From Neopestalotiopsis rosae (taxonomy: Eukaryota > Ascomycota > Sordariomycetes > Amphisphaeriales > Sporocadaceae), in assembly GCA_023078685.1 (NCBI GenBank), contig JALGAS010000003.1, positions 1,984,001-2,048,000 on the forward strand: 64,000 bases of DNA, written 5' to 3'. Under the pieces are notes generated by a model, which saw only the letters and a program-made list of their open reading frames with translations, was not told the DNA's origin and did not search any database. The translations under genes and the position numbers were made by a program. Below, in pieces: positions 45,284 to 57,137 of the stretch. Every line of letters begins with the position of its first letter. Position 1 is the first letter of the stretch.

Positions 45284-46921
45284 ATGCCTGCCAAAGTAGC
45301 AGAGCCTCCTCTGAAGCGCAAGAGATCTGACGGGGCAGCGAAACCAAAGAAGCGAGCGAAGCCGGAGAGCAGCAGCGACGGCAGCGAAGATGAGAGCCCC
45401 GAAGCCGACATCCTGCTCCTAGAAAATGCGATTCTCGAGTCAAAGAAGAATTACAACAATATTTCCAAGCTTCTGGAGTTTGCATCTGCCCAGGGAGATG
45501 AGGAAACATCAGTGATCGCCACCGTTTCCCTATGTCGAGTTTTCATACGACTGCTAGCCGCCGGCCACCTCACGAGAAATCCCGGCCAATCGGAAAAAGA
45601 GATCGTTGTTATCCAATGGCTCAAGGGCCGACTTGCCGACTACAAGCAGGTCATATTGACTGCGCTTTGCGAGGAGACGACCGCCTCGACTGCTCTGACA
45701 TTGGCGATGCGCATCTTGAAGGCTGAAGGCCAGCATCTCAGCAGTAAGGAGGAGTACAACTTCCCTCGTGAGTTCCTTAAGGACATTGTATCAGCCTTGG
45801 TCAAGGAAGCATCAGAAGACGTCAGACAAGAATTCTGTGAAAAGTTTTTGGGAGAGTTTTGCGACGTTCGCTTCTATACCTTCAAGGCGCTGAAGACTAT
45901 CCTGGCCGAAGACTCTGCCGGTATCAACTCAGACACCCTTTTCGGCAACGCTTTCGACATTTTGTCATTTTTCGAGGACGTACCGGATTCCGCTGAGGAT
46001 TTGGGTGAATTTTACACCGCGCCACCCAAAAAGAAGAACCATCCGGTGTCATCCTTGAACCAACAAAAGAAGCAGGGCCAGGAGGCTTGGGTAGCGTTGT
46101 TGCGCACAGGGCCAAACAGAGATCAACGCAAGCAGGTGTTAGAGATCATGACCCAGTCGATTGCCCCTTGGTTCACGCAGCCAGAGTTATTGGCGGACTT
46201 CCTCACAGATTCATACAATGAAGGCGGTTCGATCTCGCTACTTGCCTTGTCGGGCGTCTTCTTCTTGATCCAGAACAGAAACTTGGACTATCCATCCTTC
46301 TACCGCAAGCTGTACTCACTGCTGGACTCCAGTATTCTTCACTCGAAGCATCGCTCGAGATTTCTCAGATTACTTGACACGTTTCTCGGATCTACACATT
46401 TGCCGGCAGTCATGGTGGCTAGTTTTATCAAGAGACTTTCGAGGCTCTGTCTCAACGCACCGCCAGCCGCAATAGTGGCAACGGTCCCCTGGCTATACAA
46501 CCTCTTCAAAAAGCATCCTCTTACTACCTTCATGATGCACCGAGAATCAAGGTCGGAGGAAGAAAAACAAATGATCAAGACGAATGGGCTGGATGATCCC
46601 TTCCTCGCTGATGAGGAGGACCCAATGGAGACGCGAGCAATTGATAGTTGCGTGTGGGAACTCGTTCAACTACAATCGCACTATCACCCGAATGTGGCGA
46701 CGATTGCAAAGATCATTTCGGAACAATTCACCAAGCAGACGTACAACATGGAGGATTTCCTCGATCATTCCTATAGCAGCTTGTTGGATGCTGAGCTATC
46801 GAAACAAGTCAAGAAGCCGCCAGTTGTGGAATTCATGATACCCAAACGAGTTTTCCTCCCTCACGACGCTGCGTCGGGAGTAGAGGATAACCTTCTCACC
46901 AGGCTATGGAACTTTCAGTAG
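45284..46921 (+). CDS. NOC4: Nucleolar complex protein 4 (NOC4/UTP19, CBF domain)
   Basis: Works with NOP14 in 40S ribosomal subunit maturation in the nucleolus. Single exon, 545 residues. The basic N-terminus (LKRKRSDGAAKPKKRAK) is a probable nucleolar signal, followed by an acidic Ser patch. The body is alpha-solenoid. The CBF/NOC domain covers roughly 300-480, with YNEGGSISLLALSGVFFLIQ, NRNLDYPSFYRKLYSLLD, ATVPWLYNLFKKHP, the DDPF acidic site and ELVQLQSHYHPNVATIAKI. The C-terminus is typical: PVVEFMIPKRVF and DNLLTRLWNF. Confidence 0.94.
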   Translation: MPAKVAEPPLKRKRSDGAAKPKKRAKPESSSDGSEDESPEADILLLENAILESKKNYNNISKLLEFASAQGDEETSVIATVSLCRVFIRLLAAGHLTRNPGQSEKEIVVIQWLKGRLADYKQVILTALCEETTASTALTLAMRILKAEGQHLSSKEEYNFPREFLKDIVSALVKEASEDVRQEFCEKFLGEFCDVRFYTFKALKTILAEDSAGINSDTLFGNAFDILSFFEDVPDSAEDLGEFYTAPPKKKNHPVSSLNQQKKQGQEAWVALLRTGPNRDQRKQVLEIMTQSIAPWFTQPELLADFLTDSYNEGGSISLLALSGVFFLIQNRNLDYPSFYRKLYSLLDSSILHSKHRSRFLRLLDTFLGSTHLPAVMVASFIKRLSRLCLNAPPAAIVATVPWLYNLFKKHPLTTFMMHRESRSEEEKQMIKTNGLDDPFLADEEDPMETRAIDSCVWELVQLQSHYHPNVATIAKIISEQFTKQTYNMEDFLDHSYSSLLDAELSKQVKKPPVVEFMIPKRVFLPHDAASGVEDNLLTRLWNFQ

Positions 46922-49900
46922 CAATCTCGTCAATCAATAGACAAAAAATTCAGTGAATCTCAAATGAGTCACAATGATCTGCCGTCTGCCGTCTGCCCAA
47001 TATTCACCGCCGTATGCCAAGTTCTACTTTTACCTTAAGAGCAATGTACGAGATTGGCTTGTCGACAATTCCGTGCTTGCATAATGAATCAATCGGCTTC
47101 ACCCGTTACCCGTCGCTCGTTTCCACTCTGGCTGCGACTTGACATTCTTGACCATGATATGGAAGGGTATTGGATCGTTCACGGTTAGGCCGTCATACAG
47201 TACGGTACTGCCAGGTCCCGCACCCAAGCTGCGAGATGATGATCCTTCTGGAATCATGGCTTTGGATGAGTCAAACATATGTTAATCACGTGCGAGCGGT
47301 CAAAGGGTATGTACATTGATTGGGTTTGTGCTATGCGTTGTTCGAGAACAAGCATACACAGCATGTACCTAATGTATGCATTCACAATAAGTATAGTCTG
47401 GGAATGACTGGCTACAGCGTAGTATATCCCACGCTTTGGGCTGCGAAGAATTCTTTCAAGCCCCTTCAAGAACCAACGAGAGCTTGTGGCGGTTACGAAC
47501 AGCCGTCGTCAATACCGATTGGCTCGTTCTTGAAATCCCTAGGTAGGATGGGACTCCCGAAGGATTGCATATACTATGCCTCAAGAGTTCGTGACTGTGG
47601 AAACTTACTTGCAACAAATCGGCTTCGACTCAGGTAAGGCGGTAGTATTGGGCAAGAATCTACTGTGTTTCAGGACTGCAAGGTATACTTGCAACTACTC
47701 TACGTGATTTGTTCAACGGAATCCCATCAGAGGGGACTGACAATAGGACCCTGAAAGTAATGTCGCCCCTGGATTGAACCAGATCGATGTCCAGACCAGA
47801 CTATTGGCTTGATCGTCCAGCGGCGTTGAGGTCTGGGCTCTTCTCTTTACTCGGCACATATCGAGTTCTTGCTGAACTCAAGCCACTGGCATGGAATGCC
47901 GTCGATCGTCCTCTATAGTAACCAAACAGATCACAGGTAGTCCCAGCCACAATTAAGATAAAGAGATACTAGGTGTTGATCATTGGCACTATTTCGACTC
48001 ACTCTACTCGGGAAAGACAATATCACAAAAATAGCCCTTGTGGCACTGATGTCAGGAGTAAGAAAGATCCGCGAGTACCTTACGCATGCAGGCACAGTAG
48101 GCCCTGCAGATGCCCATAGGTGAGCACAAATCCGAGGACGCAGGAAATGTTCTGGTTGGCGTCGTCCCGCAATGGGATTCCAAGCTACCACGGCAAGTGC
48201 CACAAAGGAAGCAATTCTGTGAAAAGAGGAACGACCGTGCTTGCTATGGGGATTTGTGATCAAACAGACTGTCAAAGATGCCCCATCATCGTCATCATCA
48301 GGTGTTACTGCCATCGAGCCACGCATGCGGCGATCTTGTCACAGCATATCGTCCTTCTTCCGTGTCTTTATCGACCGAGGGCATGGGATTCTGCGACTCG
48401 TCAGGTTTACGAATCACGTTGAGCTGCTACCTACTGTACGTATACAGTCGTTCTGGGGAAGAAGAAGTATGGCCGTCGAACAGTGCGAACATGTCAAGCA
48501 GGGTATGTTGGGGAAGATCCAGATGCTGCATGCTCACCGCTCTTGTGGGAGTGCCCTTCTTTGCCTGCTTGCTATCATTCTCTGACCTTAGGTTACCAGG
48601 GGGCCTGACTCAAAAGATCATAAACCGTAAAACCAAGTTCCCACTCTACCCAGACAACTCTCCTCAGCGTCCAGCCCTAGGCGCTATGCCACCGATTTGC
48701 GTATTTCAGATCTCCGATTGCCGTCGGAGGAGACAGCCCATCTCGCAGTGGTGCCTCTGATCGCTCCCTGGTCCGGGCTCCCATCACATCCTCGTGTGTG
48801 GGTTTTGGTGGTGACACCCGGCCGCATAAAAGGTCGCCCGCCAGCATCTCTTCCTTTTGACTGGCTCGACGCACACCAATCCTCTCCCTCTGGTTCGTGC
48901 CCAACGCCGTCGACGAAATAGGTCGACCCTTCTTTTTACCTGAGCAAACGAGAGACCAAGCGAGGTCAATTAACCAAACACACACAAGACAGACCTAACT
49001 TCTTAATTCGGCACCACGGAATATGATTAGTGCAATGTCGGTGTGCACTTTGTCCATTTTCTCTCGTCTTTTTTTTTTCTCTTTGGTCTTGTTCGTTCTG
49101 CCTTTCCTGGCCCTGTCCCACCCGGGGGCCACCGCATAAGTTCCCCGTTCGATGAAATGGAGCCCGGAGGCCGGTGCTATAGTACTGGGCCCCTCTCTCT
49201 CCATTCTCCTCCTTGGACTCGGGGCGAGGATCTTGTATCTGACCTTGTTGCGGTCTGTTCTCAGGCCTCGAAGATGCGCCATGAAAATGAAAACAAAAAA
49301 AAGGCATGACGGGTTCCAAGGTAATGCGAATTACGTCCGAGACTATGCGGGGATCTCTATCATGCCTGTGGGAATACAAGAGGTTTCACGAATGCACGTC
49401 TCCCGAAGCCCAGCTAGTCTTCTGATCAATGCTTCTTCCCGCGCGAGTGCGCCGGTAGCTCCATGACCTTTGAGGACCAATCAGTAATTTAGGGCGGGCC
49501 ATGCCTCTCACGAAGAGGAATAGCAGTAGGAAAGCAGGGGAATGGAGGAAGGCAGAAAAAAAAAAGCGAAAAAAAAAAAAAGGGCCGCCCGTATTTGCCC
49601 ATCATGGAGTCCCTGATCTGTGCATCCCCACGAGTAATGCGCCGACCTTGCGCTTGCGCAGGCTTGTCTCCTTCAAGAACCCTTCCTACATTGCTTAGGC
49701 CCGGAGAGATATGCGAACGAGAGGGTTCATCAGAGTTCCTATTTGTTCATATTCAGGCCGTGTATGGAAAGACGGATTCTGCCCAACGTGCCGACCATGC
49801 TAGATATGTATGTCGCAGCCGCCAATGTCGCGTGGGAAGCGCAGGCGGCCGACTCCCCGATTGGCAGTATAGTTGCGAACGTTTCGTCGAAGTGCTTCTT

Positions 49901-50150
49901 TTTTCCCCTACTTTGATTGTTTTCACACTGTGGCTTTCCTGTGGTGGTACGTACGGGCAGGCACTTGTCGCAGGTGAAGAGGCCCCATATCTTGAGAAGC
50001 GGCTGCGCCATTCCCATTCGCGCCGTGCAGAATCGGCTTGGCTTGAAAGGATTTACACGCGCGCGGGTGGTCCAGTAAATGGTGGCCCTGTGTTTTGACG
50101 ATCAATCGAGTATATCCTATCGCTTCAAGGGGGCAGCGAGCATGGAACGC

Positions 50151-50262
50151 GTCTCTGCGTCTCTGCGTCTCTGCGTCTCTGCGTCTCTGCGTCTCTGCGT
50201 CTCTGCGTCTCTGCGTCTCTGCGTCTCTGCGTCTCTGCGTCTCTGCGTCTCTGCGTCTCTGC
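50151..50262. repeat. Perfect octanucleotide tandem array, 14 copies of GTCTCTGC
   Basis: Fourteen uninterrupted 8-bp units with no mismatch. In any frame the array gives an 8-residue protein repeat (24 nt), which explains the spurious frames over it. Perfect identity suggests recent expansion and likely length variation between strains. Confidence 0.95.
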
Positions 50263-53200
50263 GCAGGTAGTAAGTAGGCAGGCTGTAGGTAAGTACAGAG
50301 TAGTCGTGACTCGAACCCTTCATTCAGGAGCCTTGGAGCCTCCTCTTTGCCGCTCTGCCTAGGCAGCGCCCCGGTGCGCTACTTGCTTACCTCTCGCGAG
50401 CTCGGCGACGAAAACGCACTTTGATCCACTGTTCGGATCTCTACGTATCAAGCCCCCAAGTCGTCGTTGTCAATTGGAGGTTCTGTTCGGTTCCGGACAT
50501 TTGGACCGCGAGGCATGTGCGAAACGAGTACGGTAGGAATAGAGTTATCAGTCTCTGCCTGTCTCTCATATCAATCAGTCAGCCTGTCTACCGGCTGTCT
50601 GTGACATGCCAGTAATTATACGTCATAATAAATCACCTCTACTATAGTCTATTAAAGTGCCTGGCATCAGTATGATCTTATGCAATGTGGCTGGGTTGTC
50701 CCTTGATTCTCTCGCTGAAGCCTTTGCGGTCTAGATTACCCGTGTCGGGATAGACCTTGATACCCAAAAGTTTCCCCATCCTCCCATTTAGCCCATCCCA
50801 TCCATCGTCACGCCAAACAAAAATATTCCGACGACAAGCTTACCACGAAAAGTTTTCTGCCTTCTCCCCCCCAAAGGCTCATGGCATGGTGTACATAGAG
50901 GCCCGTCCGTACCCTGCGTCCCTTGGAGCTGCACAGGCCAGGATGGGCCTGTTGGAGCTGTCAGAAGGGATCAGTCCCGATCTCCGCTGTCTGTGCTTCC
51001 ACTCTAAATGCTCTCTTCTAGTAAGCTTCTAGCGGATATCCTCTACATACGGAATAATTCCAGTGGGTATTTCGTGCGTCTGCGTCCCAGCTCTACACTA
51101 CACAGCACAGTATACGGCCGTGGGAGGGGGGCAGAGAAACGCCCGACGCAGGAGTAGCATCAGCCAGCAGAGCAAAGCAGAGCCATCACCACCTTGTCCA
51201 TTTCACGATCTATGGCCGCGAAAAACCGGCTGATGTTGGGACCCCTTGGACGTTGTTGCTCTGGGAACGGAGCTCTCTGGCTCTGATATTCGCTGGATGT
51301 TGAGGAGCCTTCCTCCGCTACGATGCATGCGTGCATTGCGCCAAAGAGGCTTCATGCTCCAGTCTTGACGTTCCTGCTAGCTTGATCTTCACCTAGCGGT
51401 AGGCGATCAGTCCAAGCTGAGAGGACGCTTCCAGAAGAATGGAGTTTTTCGAAAACACAGAGTGGAGGAGGGATCTTCTCAAGGCTCTCCTGGGTCTCGC
51501 TTGCGAACAAAAAGTCATGGCTCCTTCAAAGCTCCAAAGCTCCTGGCTCAACTAAGAGTCTAAGCTTCCCCCTCCCAAGCTCCCGTCCTTACCGGGCTAC
51601 GGCTACGCTACACTAGATTCGCTCAGATCACGGCATTGCGGATCCCCTCGAGCCCATTCTCACCAGTAAAAACCTCTGCTTCTACCGAAAAAGTTGATTG
51701 TATCAGATCAAAGCGATCAACGTGCGACGAACAGCGAGAGCTTGCGCCATACGACTCCATAGACTAAAATCCTCGTCCACAAAAAAACCAAAAATACAAA
51801 ATAATATACGGCGCGGGGTATAGTACCAGGTAGCTAAGGAAAAGTAGTATCCGTAGGTCTGAAATGCGTAGCGCAGCTCTATACTTGATAGCACGTTCCA
51901 AATTGGGATTCTATACCTGATGATGTCTCAAAAGAGACTGCTTACTGCTTTAACATCTGACTACTGCAGCTTACATAGGTCACAGATAGTAGTTTTTGGG
52001 TCTGCTGAATAAAACCAGCCGGGCGTTTGGCGCCACACCTCGCTGCGGGGGAGGTGGCAGAAGAAGTGCCATCTCTCTGTCTAGCAAGCCGCACTATTAA
52101 ACCTTCTATTTACAGCACACGCCAGCTTAAAGGTCGACAATGTGACTGCTGACTTGACATTTGATTGCTTGCTTGCTGGCCGGCTGTTGACCTTGATCGG
52201 CGTCCTGATCATGACCAAGACTGTGACTGTAAAAGATGCTGGTATCCTCACCACCTTAAGAAGAAAGATACCTTCTGTCTGTCTACCTACTGCTGCTCCT
52301 ACTACTACATACTGCTCAACATCATGTCTTGGCATGTTGGGAAAATTGCCCATCGGATGGAATGTCAAACGAAGCAAGGCGTGGGGCTCCAGTGTCGCTG
52401 TCAGGCCGCTTGCTCCGGAAATCATCCCGGGAGGCTCTGAGCCCCTCGCCAGGTAGTGTACATTATAGGTAGGTAAGAGGTTTGCCATGTACTATAGTAT
52501 ATTCCATAGGCTGTCTCATAGCTATGTGAGAAGCTCCCAAAACCGAGCTTCTACCTGCCTATAGTACCTGATGGGGGACGGACTTGACAAACGAGCCAAG
52601 CCCAGACCAGCTCCCAAGGAAGGTGAAGGTACTGTACGTATTGACGTCTCATCATCATCATCACCATCATGTACGCAGGCAGGGCATCATTTTGATACTA
52701 ACTACTATCGACCTTTTGCGTTACTAGTAGCTTTCAAAGCATCACCTACGCCCGAGCACAGTGCTCAGCAGAGCCATCACGGCCATCTATCACATTCAGG
52801 CGCGGCACACCGTTGACGGTAAGGCCTCAAGGGGTTTCCAGTGACCACTGAAGCGGCGGCATGGCATCGCATGGGAACGCTATCACGCCCATCAAGCGAC
52901 CTCTGGGCTCGCGCAACAGGCTCACCGTGCGAAAGCTCTCAGCCAGTTGCTTCAGCAAGTCATTCCTCCTCTACACCATCCCCACCCAGCTGGCTGAGCA
53001 ATAGGATCTTCCAGATGGCTTCTAGTGGCTGTCAGTGGATGCCGAAAGAGGAGCACTCGTGTGCATTTTTGGTACAAATGGTGCCATGGATGTGCTCCTC
53101 CCCAGGACATCAGGTAGCAAGACGACGGCACACCCTGACTCTTCTGTGGGCAGGACATGGATTTTCTTGTCATTGATGCCCAACCTCGAACAGGGCTGCC

Positions 53201-54748
53201 GTTTTTTCTTTCTCCAAAGCTGGCTGGCTGACTGGCTGGCCTTTATGGGCCATTTTCTACGTACTTTCTACATAGCTACTTTCTAGTGTACCAACGGCTC
53301 GATACCGCAAGGCCCCTGCCCACCCTTCATTCGGGGTATTTTCAGCCAATACGACATCTGGATCTGGCCGGTTTAATGGGCCCCGTCACAGTACGCTACG
53401 ACATGATACTGATCCGACTCCGTTCCCGTTCTCCAACGCCCACATCCGTTTTCGTTCCCTGGCTACTGCTGCTGCTGCTGCTACTTAATGCTCTTCACGG
53501 TTCTTGTACGTATCTGTGGGCACAACGGTCTGGCCCCTCTAGTCCCACCAGTCATATTCATGCGCGGAACAGAGGTGGAAGCCGATTTGAAGGGCTCGTC
53601 GTGTTTTTTTGTGCGTGCTCTACACTATCTTTGTCCGTACCAATGCCAAATGTCAATCTGCCCTGAAATGGCTGTATCAGCAGCCCTGTCTGGCCGCAAG
53701 CTTGAAGACAAGACCCAATAGTTTAGTAGGACCTTGATGGGTTGCTATTCACAGCCGCCGTCGAAGAGAGCGCTATCTAGTAATCTGCATCAAGGCTGCC
53801 CGGCTGTCCATAAGAGAGAGAGAGAGAGAGTATGGTGGTCTTTACGACGGAGAATGGACCGTCTGTGGTATTACGGGTTTCTTGTGTGGCATCCAAGGTG
53901 TCATTTGCAGAGTATTATTCCGTACGGGTCCTTACGAGGACGGAGAGGGAGTGACGGAGAAACGGAGAGAGCAAAGAGTGCATACAGAGTAGAGAGTCTG
54001 TAACTGTGACTCTACTCTATCCACAGTCCGTACTCGTCCTATCCCCCAGCAAGCCCAGATTGTAGGCTAGCAGGGCCGGAAACTCTGGGCTCTCTCTCTT
54101 GTTCTCTATATCGTACTGTGTGTATTCCATCCTCTTCCCATCACATACCAAGCAAAAAGAAGTACCTACGTACTGTATGGTCAGGCCAATTGATCCATCC
54201 CCACGTCTGGTCCAACATACACATCCGTCCATAGCTCTTCCCACACCAAGCCAGCTGCCCACCCGCTAGGCTCAGAAGAAAACTTCCCGTTCGTCAGACT
54301 TAGGTCTCGCGGGCATCTGCTTGCCCACCCCACTAAATAGCGACTTGCACTTGTACTCCCCCCCCCTACACACCTACACAGTAGTTTCCGTAATGCTCCA
54401 AGAAAGCAGCAGGACCCTGGGAAGCCAGAGACCCGACCTGACCAAAGGAAGGCCCATCCTCGCCTTGAGTACAAGACCCGGCCTCTGCCCTCTGGCATGC
54501 CGCCCCCATTTCATGATAGAAAATCAAAAATCCCAACAACAACGTCGTCAACAACATATCAACGCCCATCGTCTGCTTCTTTTCTTCTTCTTTATTATCC
54601 GTGTCTTTTACATCCACCCACCCACCTACCTTCCCACCGCGAAAGAAGTTCAGTTTCACAGTCTGACAAAGTTCGCAAAAAACAGCTCTCTGTATAACAG
54701 GTTAGAGAGTGAGATTTTCCAGACAAGAAGCAAGACCTTTTGGAGAGA

Positions 54749-54924
54749 GTGAGTCGACCGACTATCTTCCCACCTGCTGTTTAAAACCTTTCCCGCTTCC
54801 TCCCGTCTCCCCACACGGTCACCAGCCTCTGACCACCACTACTATTCCCTCTCTATCTCCCTTTCTGCGCTCCCACTATCTCCCACTTTGGTCTGAGACC
54901 TTTCCCCTCCCAATTGTCTCGCAG
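54749..54924 (+). other. Candidate 5'-leader intron of the bZIP gene
   Basis: A GTGAGT donor at 54749, a long C/T-rich interior and a GCAG acceptor ending at 54924 give a 176-nt putative intron about 360 nt before the bZIP ATG. It is inferred only from splice signals. Confidence 0.35.
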
Positions 54925-55280
54925 TATTACTATTCAATACTTGCCTGCACCTCTACACATACACACACATACACATGCACATTACTTCCAACACGAGTCA
55001 CGACCAATATCACAACGAGAAAAAGATCAGAGAGGATTCTCTTGTATGCAGGAGAAGCAGACTTTTTTATTTTTCGCCTCACTGCACCGCGACAAGCACT
55101 CATACAGGGTGCCGCATATAATCCTCGCATAATTTTTTTTTAAAGCTCCTCACCGCTTCAGTGCACTAACACCGGCAACTCGGTAGTTCGTATTGAACTC
55201 TTCGACACTTGTGTAGACTTTTACAACATCTTCGGTCTCACCACCGAATATACAGCCACAACAGACAAACCGACCTTGCA

Positions 55281-57137
55281 ATGGTCTCACAATATCAGAT
55301 GCCGGCTTACTTCAGGCCCAACCCTCTGACTGTCGACACATCGCATTCTCAAAAGTACTTTGAGGACGAGGATAGCAGTCTGCTCGACGACAGTCTTCTG
55401 GACCACAACGGAAGCCTCGACTCGGGACTCGAGATGTCGCCGCCCATGGCGGGTAGCCGCAGAGACTCTTTTGCTGTCTCATCGACATTATTCTCGCCCA
55501 AGACAGAGGACTGGCAATCCGTGGACATGCAATCCGTGCCCTCGAATAATCCCTTCTTGGAGCCTCAAAGTAACAACCCCTTCATGCGCATGGATCAGTC
55601 ACAAGCCGCCGCCTACGCCCCGCAAGGCCAATGGAATATGAACCACGGTTCCGGCACATGTACGCCTCTGCAGCAGTATGATGGTCTCGCCAACGAGTAC
55701 GACGCCGGTGCTCCCGTGTTTCAACAGGCTATGCCAACCCAGACTCCCTTTACAAACCCGAGCGGCCAGGTCCCCTTGTTCCAAAATGTTGGTCCCAACG
55801 GCCACTCGATACCTGCGCAAAACATGAAGGGCTGGATGGGCCAGGACCCCAAGAACCACCAGTCCATGGCCAAGCGCATGCAGCCCGACAGCCCGCCCAT
55901 CAGGTCGCACAATGAGCTGCGCCGAGGTGACGGCATTAGGAAAAAGAACGCCAGATTCGACATTCCTGCTGAGCGCAACCTGAACAACATTGATCAGTTG
56001 ATCTCGCAGTCGAATGACGACCAGGAGATCAAGGAGCTGAAGCAGCAAAAGCGTCTCCTGCGAAACCGCCAGGCAGCTCTCGACTCGCGACAGAGGAAGA
56101 AGCTGCACACTGAGCGCCTCGAAGACGAGAAGAAGCAGTACACTGCCGTCATCTCTGAGCAGGAGGACATGATTACCGAGCTGAACATGAAGCTTGAACA
56201 CCTGATGCGTGAGAAGGAATTCTACCAGAACCGCGCCGAGTGCCTCATGATGGAGAAGGAGGAGCTCATTGGCAACCACACCATTGAGACCGGCGAGCTG
56301 CGCAAGAAGGTCGGCGTCCTCACCGAGCACGTCAAGAGCTTTGAGACTGCCAACATGCCCAGCAATGTCGGTTACAACAACTTCAACGACATGGAAATGA
56401 CCATGGATCCCTCCTCTTGGGAGAACATGGGCTTCATGGGAGAATACCAGCCCATGGAGCAGGATGTCAAGCAGGAGGTACAGATCGTTTCGACCAAGAA
56501 GCACGAGATCACTCTTCCCTCCGAGGGCGACAAGTCTACTCAGGGCGGACTTCTCTTCATGCTCTTCCTTGTTGGCGCTTTCGTCATGTCCAACCGCTCA
56601 GCGACCCCAAGTATTCCTCGCGTGTCTGAAGATGTCCGCGAGGCTTCCGCTACCCTCCTCGAGAACATCTTCAAGGATGCCGGCGTCGCACAAGCACCTA
56701 GCGCTATCATCAACGCCCAGGCCCCTCAGCCCTCGGGAGCTAGCTGGGCCATGGCTACACCAACTCCCATGCACGGTGTCAACATGAACGGCATTGCCCC
56801 CTCTGTTCTGGGCGATCTCAGCGATTCTCTCACCAGACCTACCCAGGAGCAGACTAAGGAGCAACTCTTCTCCATGACGCCTGCGCAGTACAACGGAGTC
56901 ACGTCTCAAGACTTTCTCCAAAACGCTCCTCCGCCGTCAACGAGCCAAGGTCGCCGTAACCTTGCCGACTCTCTGGCGGCGATGCGCAACAACGACAAAC
57001 AATCCGCCGCCGAAGTCTACACTAGATCTCTTTTGTGGGACCAGATCCCTCGCGACGTTGTCAGAAACTTCGCTAAAATGGTGGCCGAGGCCAATGCTCA
57101 CAAGGAGCACCAGTCCGGCAATGAGGCGATGACATGA
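55281..57137 (+). CDS. bZIP transcription factor with a C-terminal hydrophobic segment
   Basis: Single exon, 618 residues from the ATG at 55281; an in-frame TTG upstream is rejected. The N-terminal 210 residues are Gln/Pro/Asn/Ser-rich, activation-domain-like. The basic region RLLRNRQAALDSRQRKK is canonical (Asn262, then AA, then SR), followed by a leucine-zipper coiled coil that continues to about 360. At about 422-438 a stretch of some 16 hydrophobic residues (GGLLFMLFLVGAFVM) is followed by an N-x-S sequon (NRS). A C-terminal 170 residues of low complexity ends with DQIPRDVVRNFAKMV. I do not recognise the specific orthologue. The gene stands alone in 17 kb, which in fungi often marks a regulator with complex control. 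A membrane-tethered factor of ATF6/CREB3 type is possible but unproven. Confidence 0.85.
   Translation: MVSQYQMPAYFRPNPLTVDTSHSQKYFEDEDSSLLDDSLLDHNGSLDSGLEMSPPMAGSRRDSFAVSSTLFSPKTEDWQSVDMQSVPSNNPFLEPQSNNPFMRMDQSQAAAYAPQGQWNMNHGSGTCTPLQQYDGLANEYDAGAPVFQQAMPTQTPFTNPSGQVPLFQNVGPNGHSIPAQNMKGWMGQDPKNHQSMAKRMQPDSPPIRSHNELRRGDGIRKKNARFDIPAERNLNNIDQLISQSNDDQEIKELKQQKRLLRNRQAALDSRQRKKLHTERLEDEKKQYTAVISEQEDMITELNMKLEHLMREKEFYQNRAECLMMEKEELIGNHTIETGELRKKVGVLTEHVKSFETANMPSNVGYNNFNDMEMTMDPSSWENMGFMGEYQPMEQDVKQEVQIVSTKKHEITLPSEGDKSTQGGLLFMLFLVGAFVMSNRSATPSIPRVSEDVREASATLLENIFKDAGVAQAPSAIINAQAPQPSGASWAMATPTPMHGVNMNGIAPSVLGDLSDSLTRPTQEQTKEQLFSMTPAQYNGVTSQDFLQNAPPPSTSQGRRNLADSLAAMRNNDKQSAAEVYTRSLLWDQIPRDVVRNFAKMVAEANAHKEHQSGNEAMT

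Larger units (their letters stand above)
46922..55280. other. Very long non-coding region (8.4 kb) and leader of the bZIP gene
   Basis: No frame in this stretch has family features. It contains an octanucleotide array (50151-50262), many polypyrimidine and polypurine tracts and a GA repeat near 53814-53829. The last kilobase is pyrimidine-rich with several ATGs and is probably the transcribed leader of the bZIP gene. Confidence 0.5.

Noticed and set aside
49501..50098. Frames of 65 and 167 codons before the octanucleotide array
   Set aside because: Composition is not coding-like and no family features are present; the frame is probably random in GC-rich sequence.
53814..53829. Short GA repeat
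   Set aside because: Only eight units, ordinary simple sequence; included in the intergenic description.
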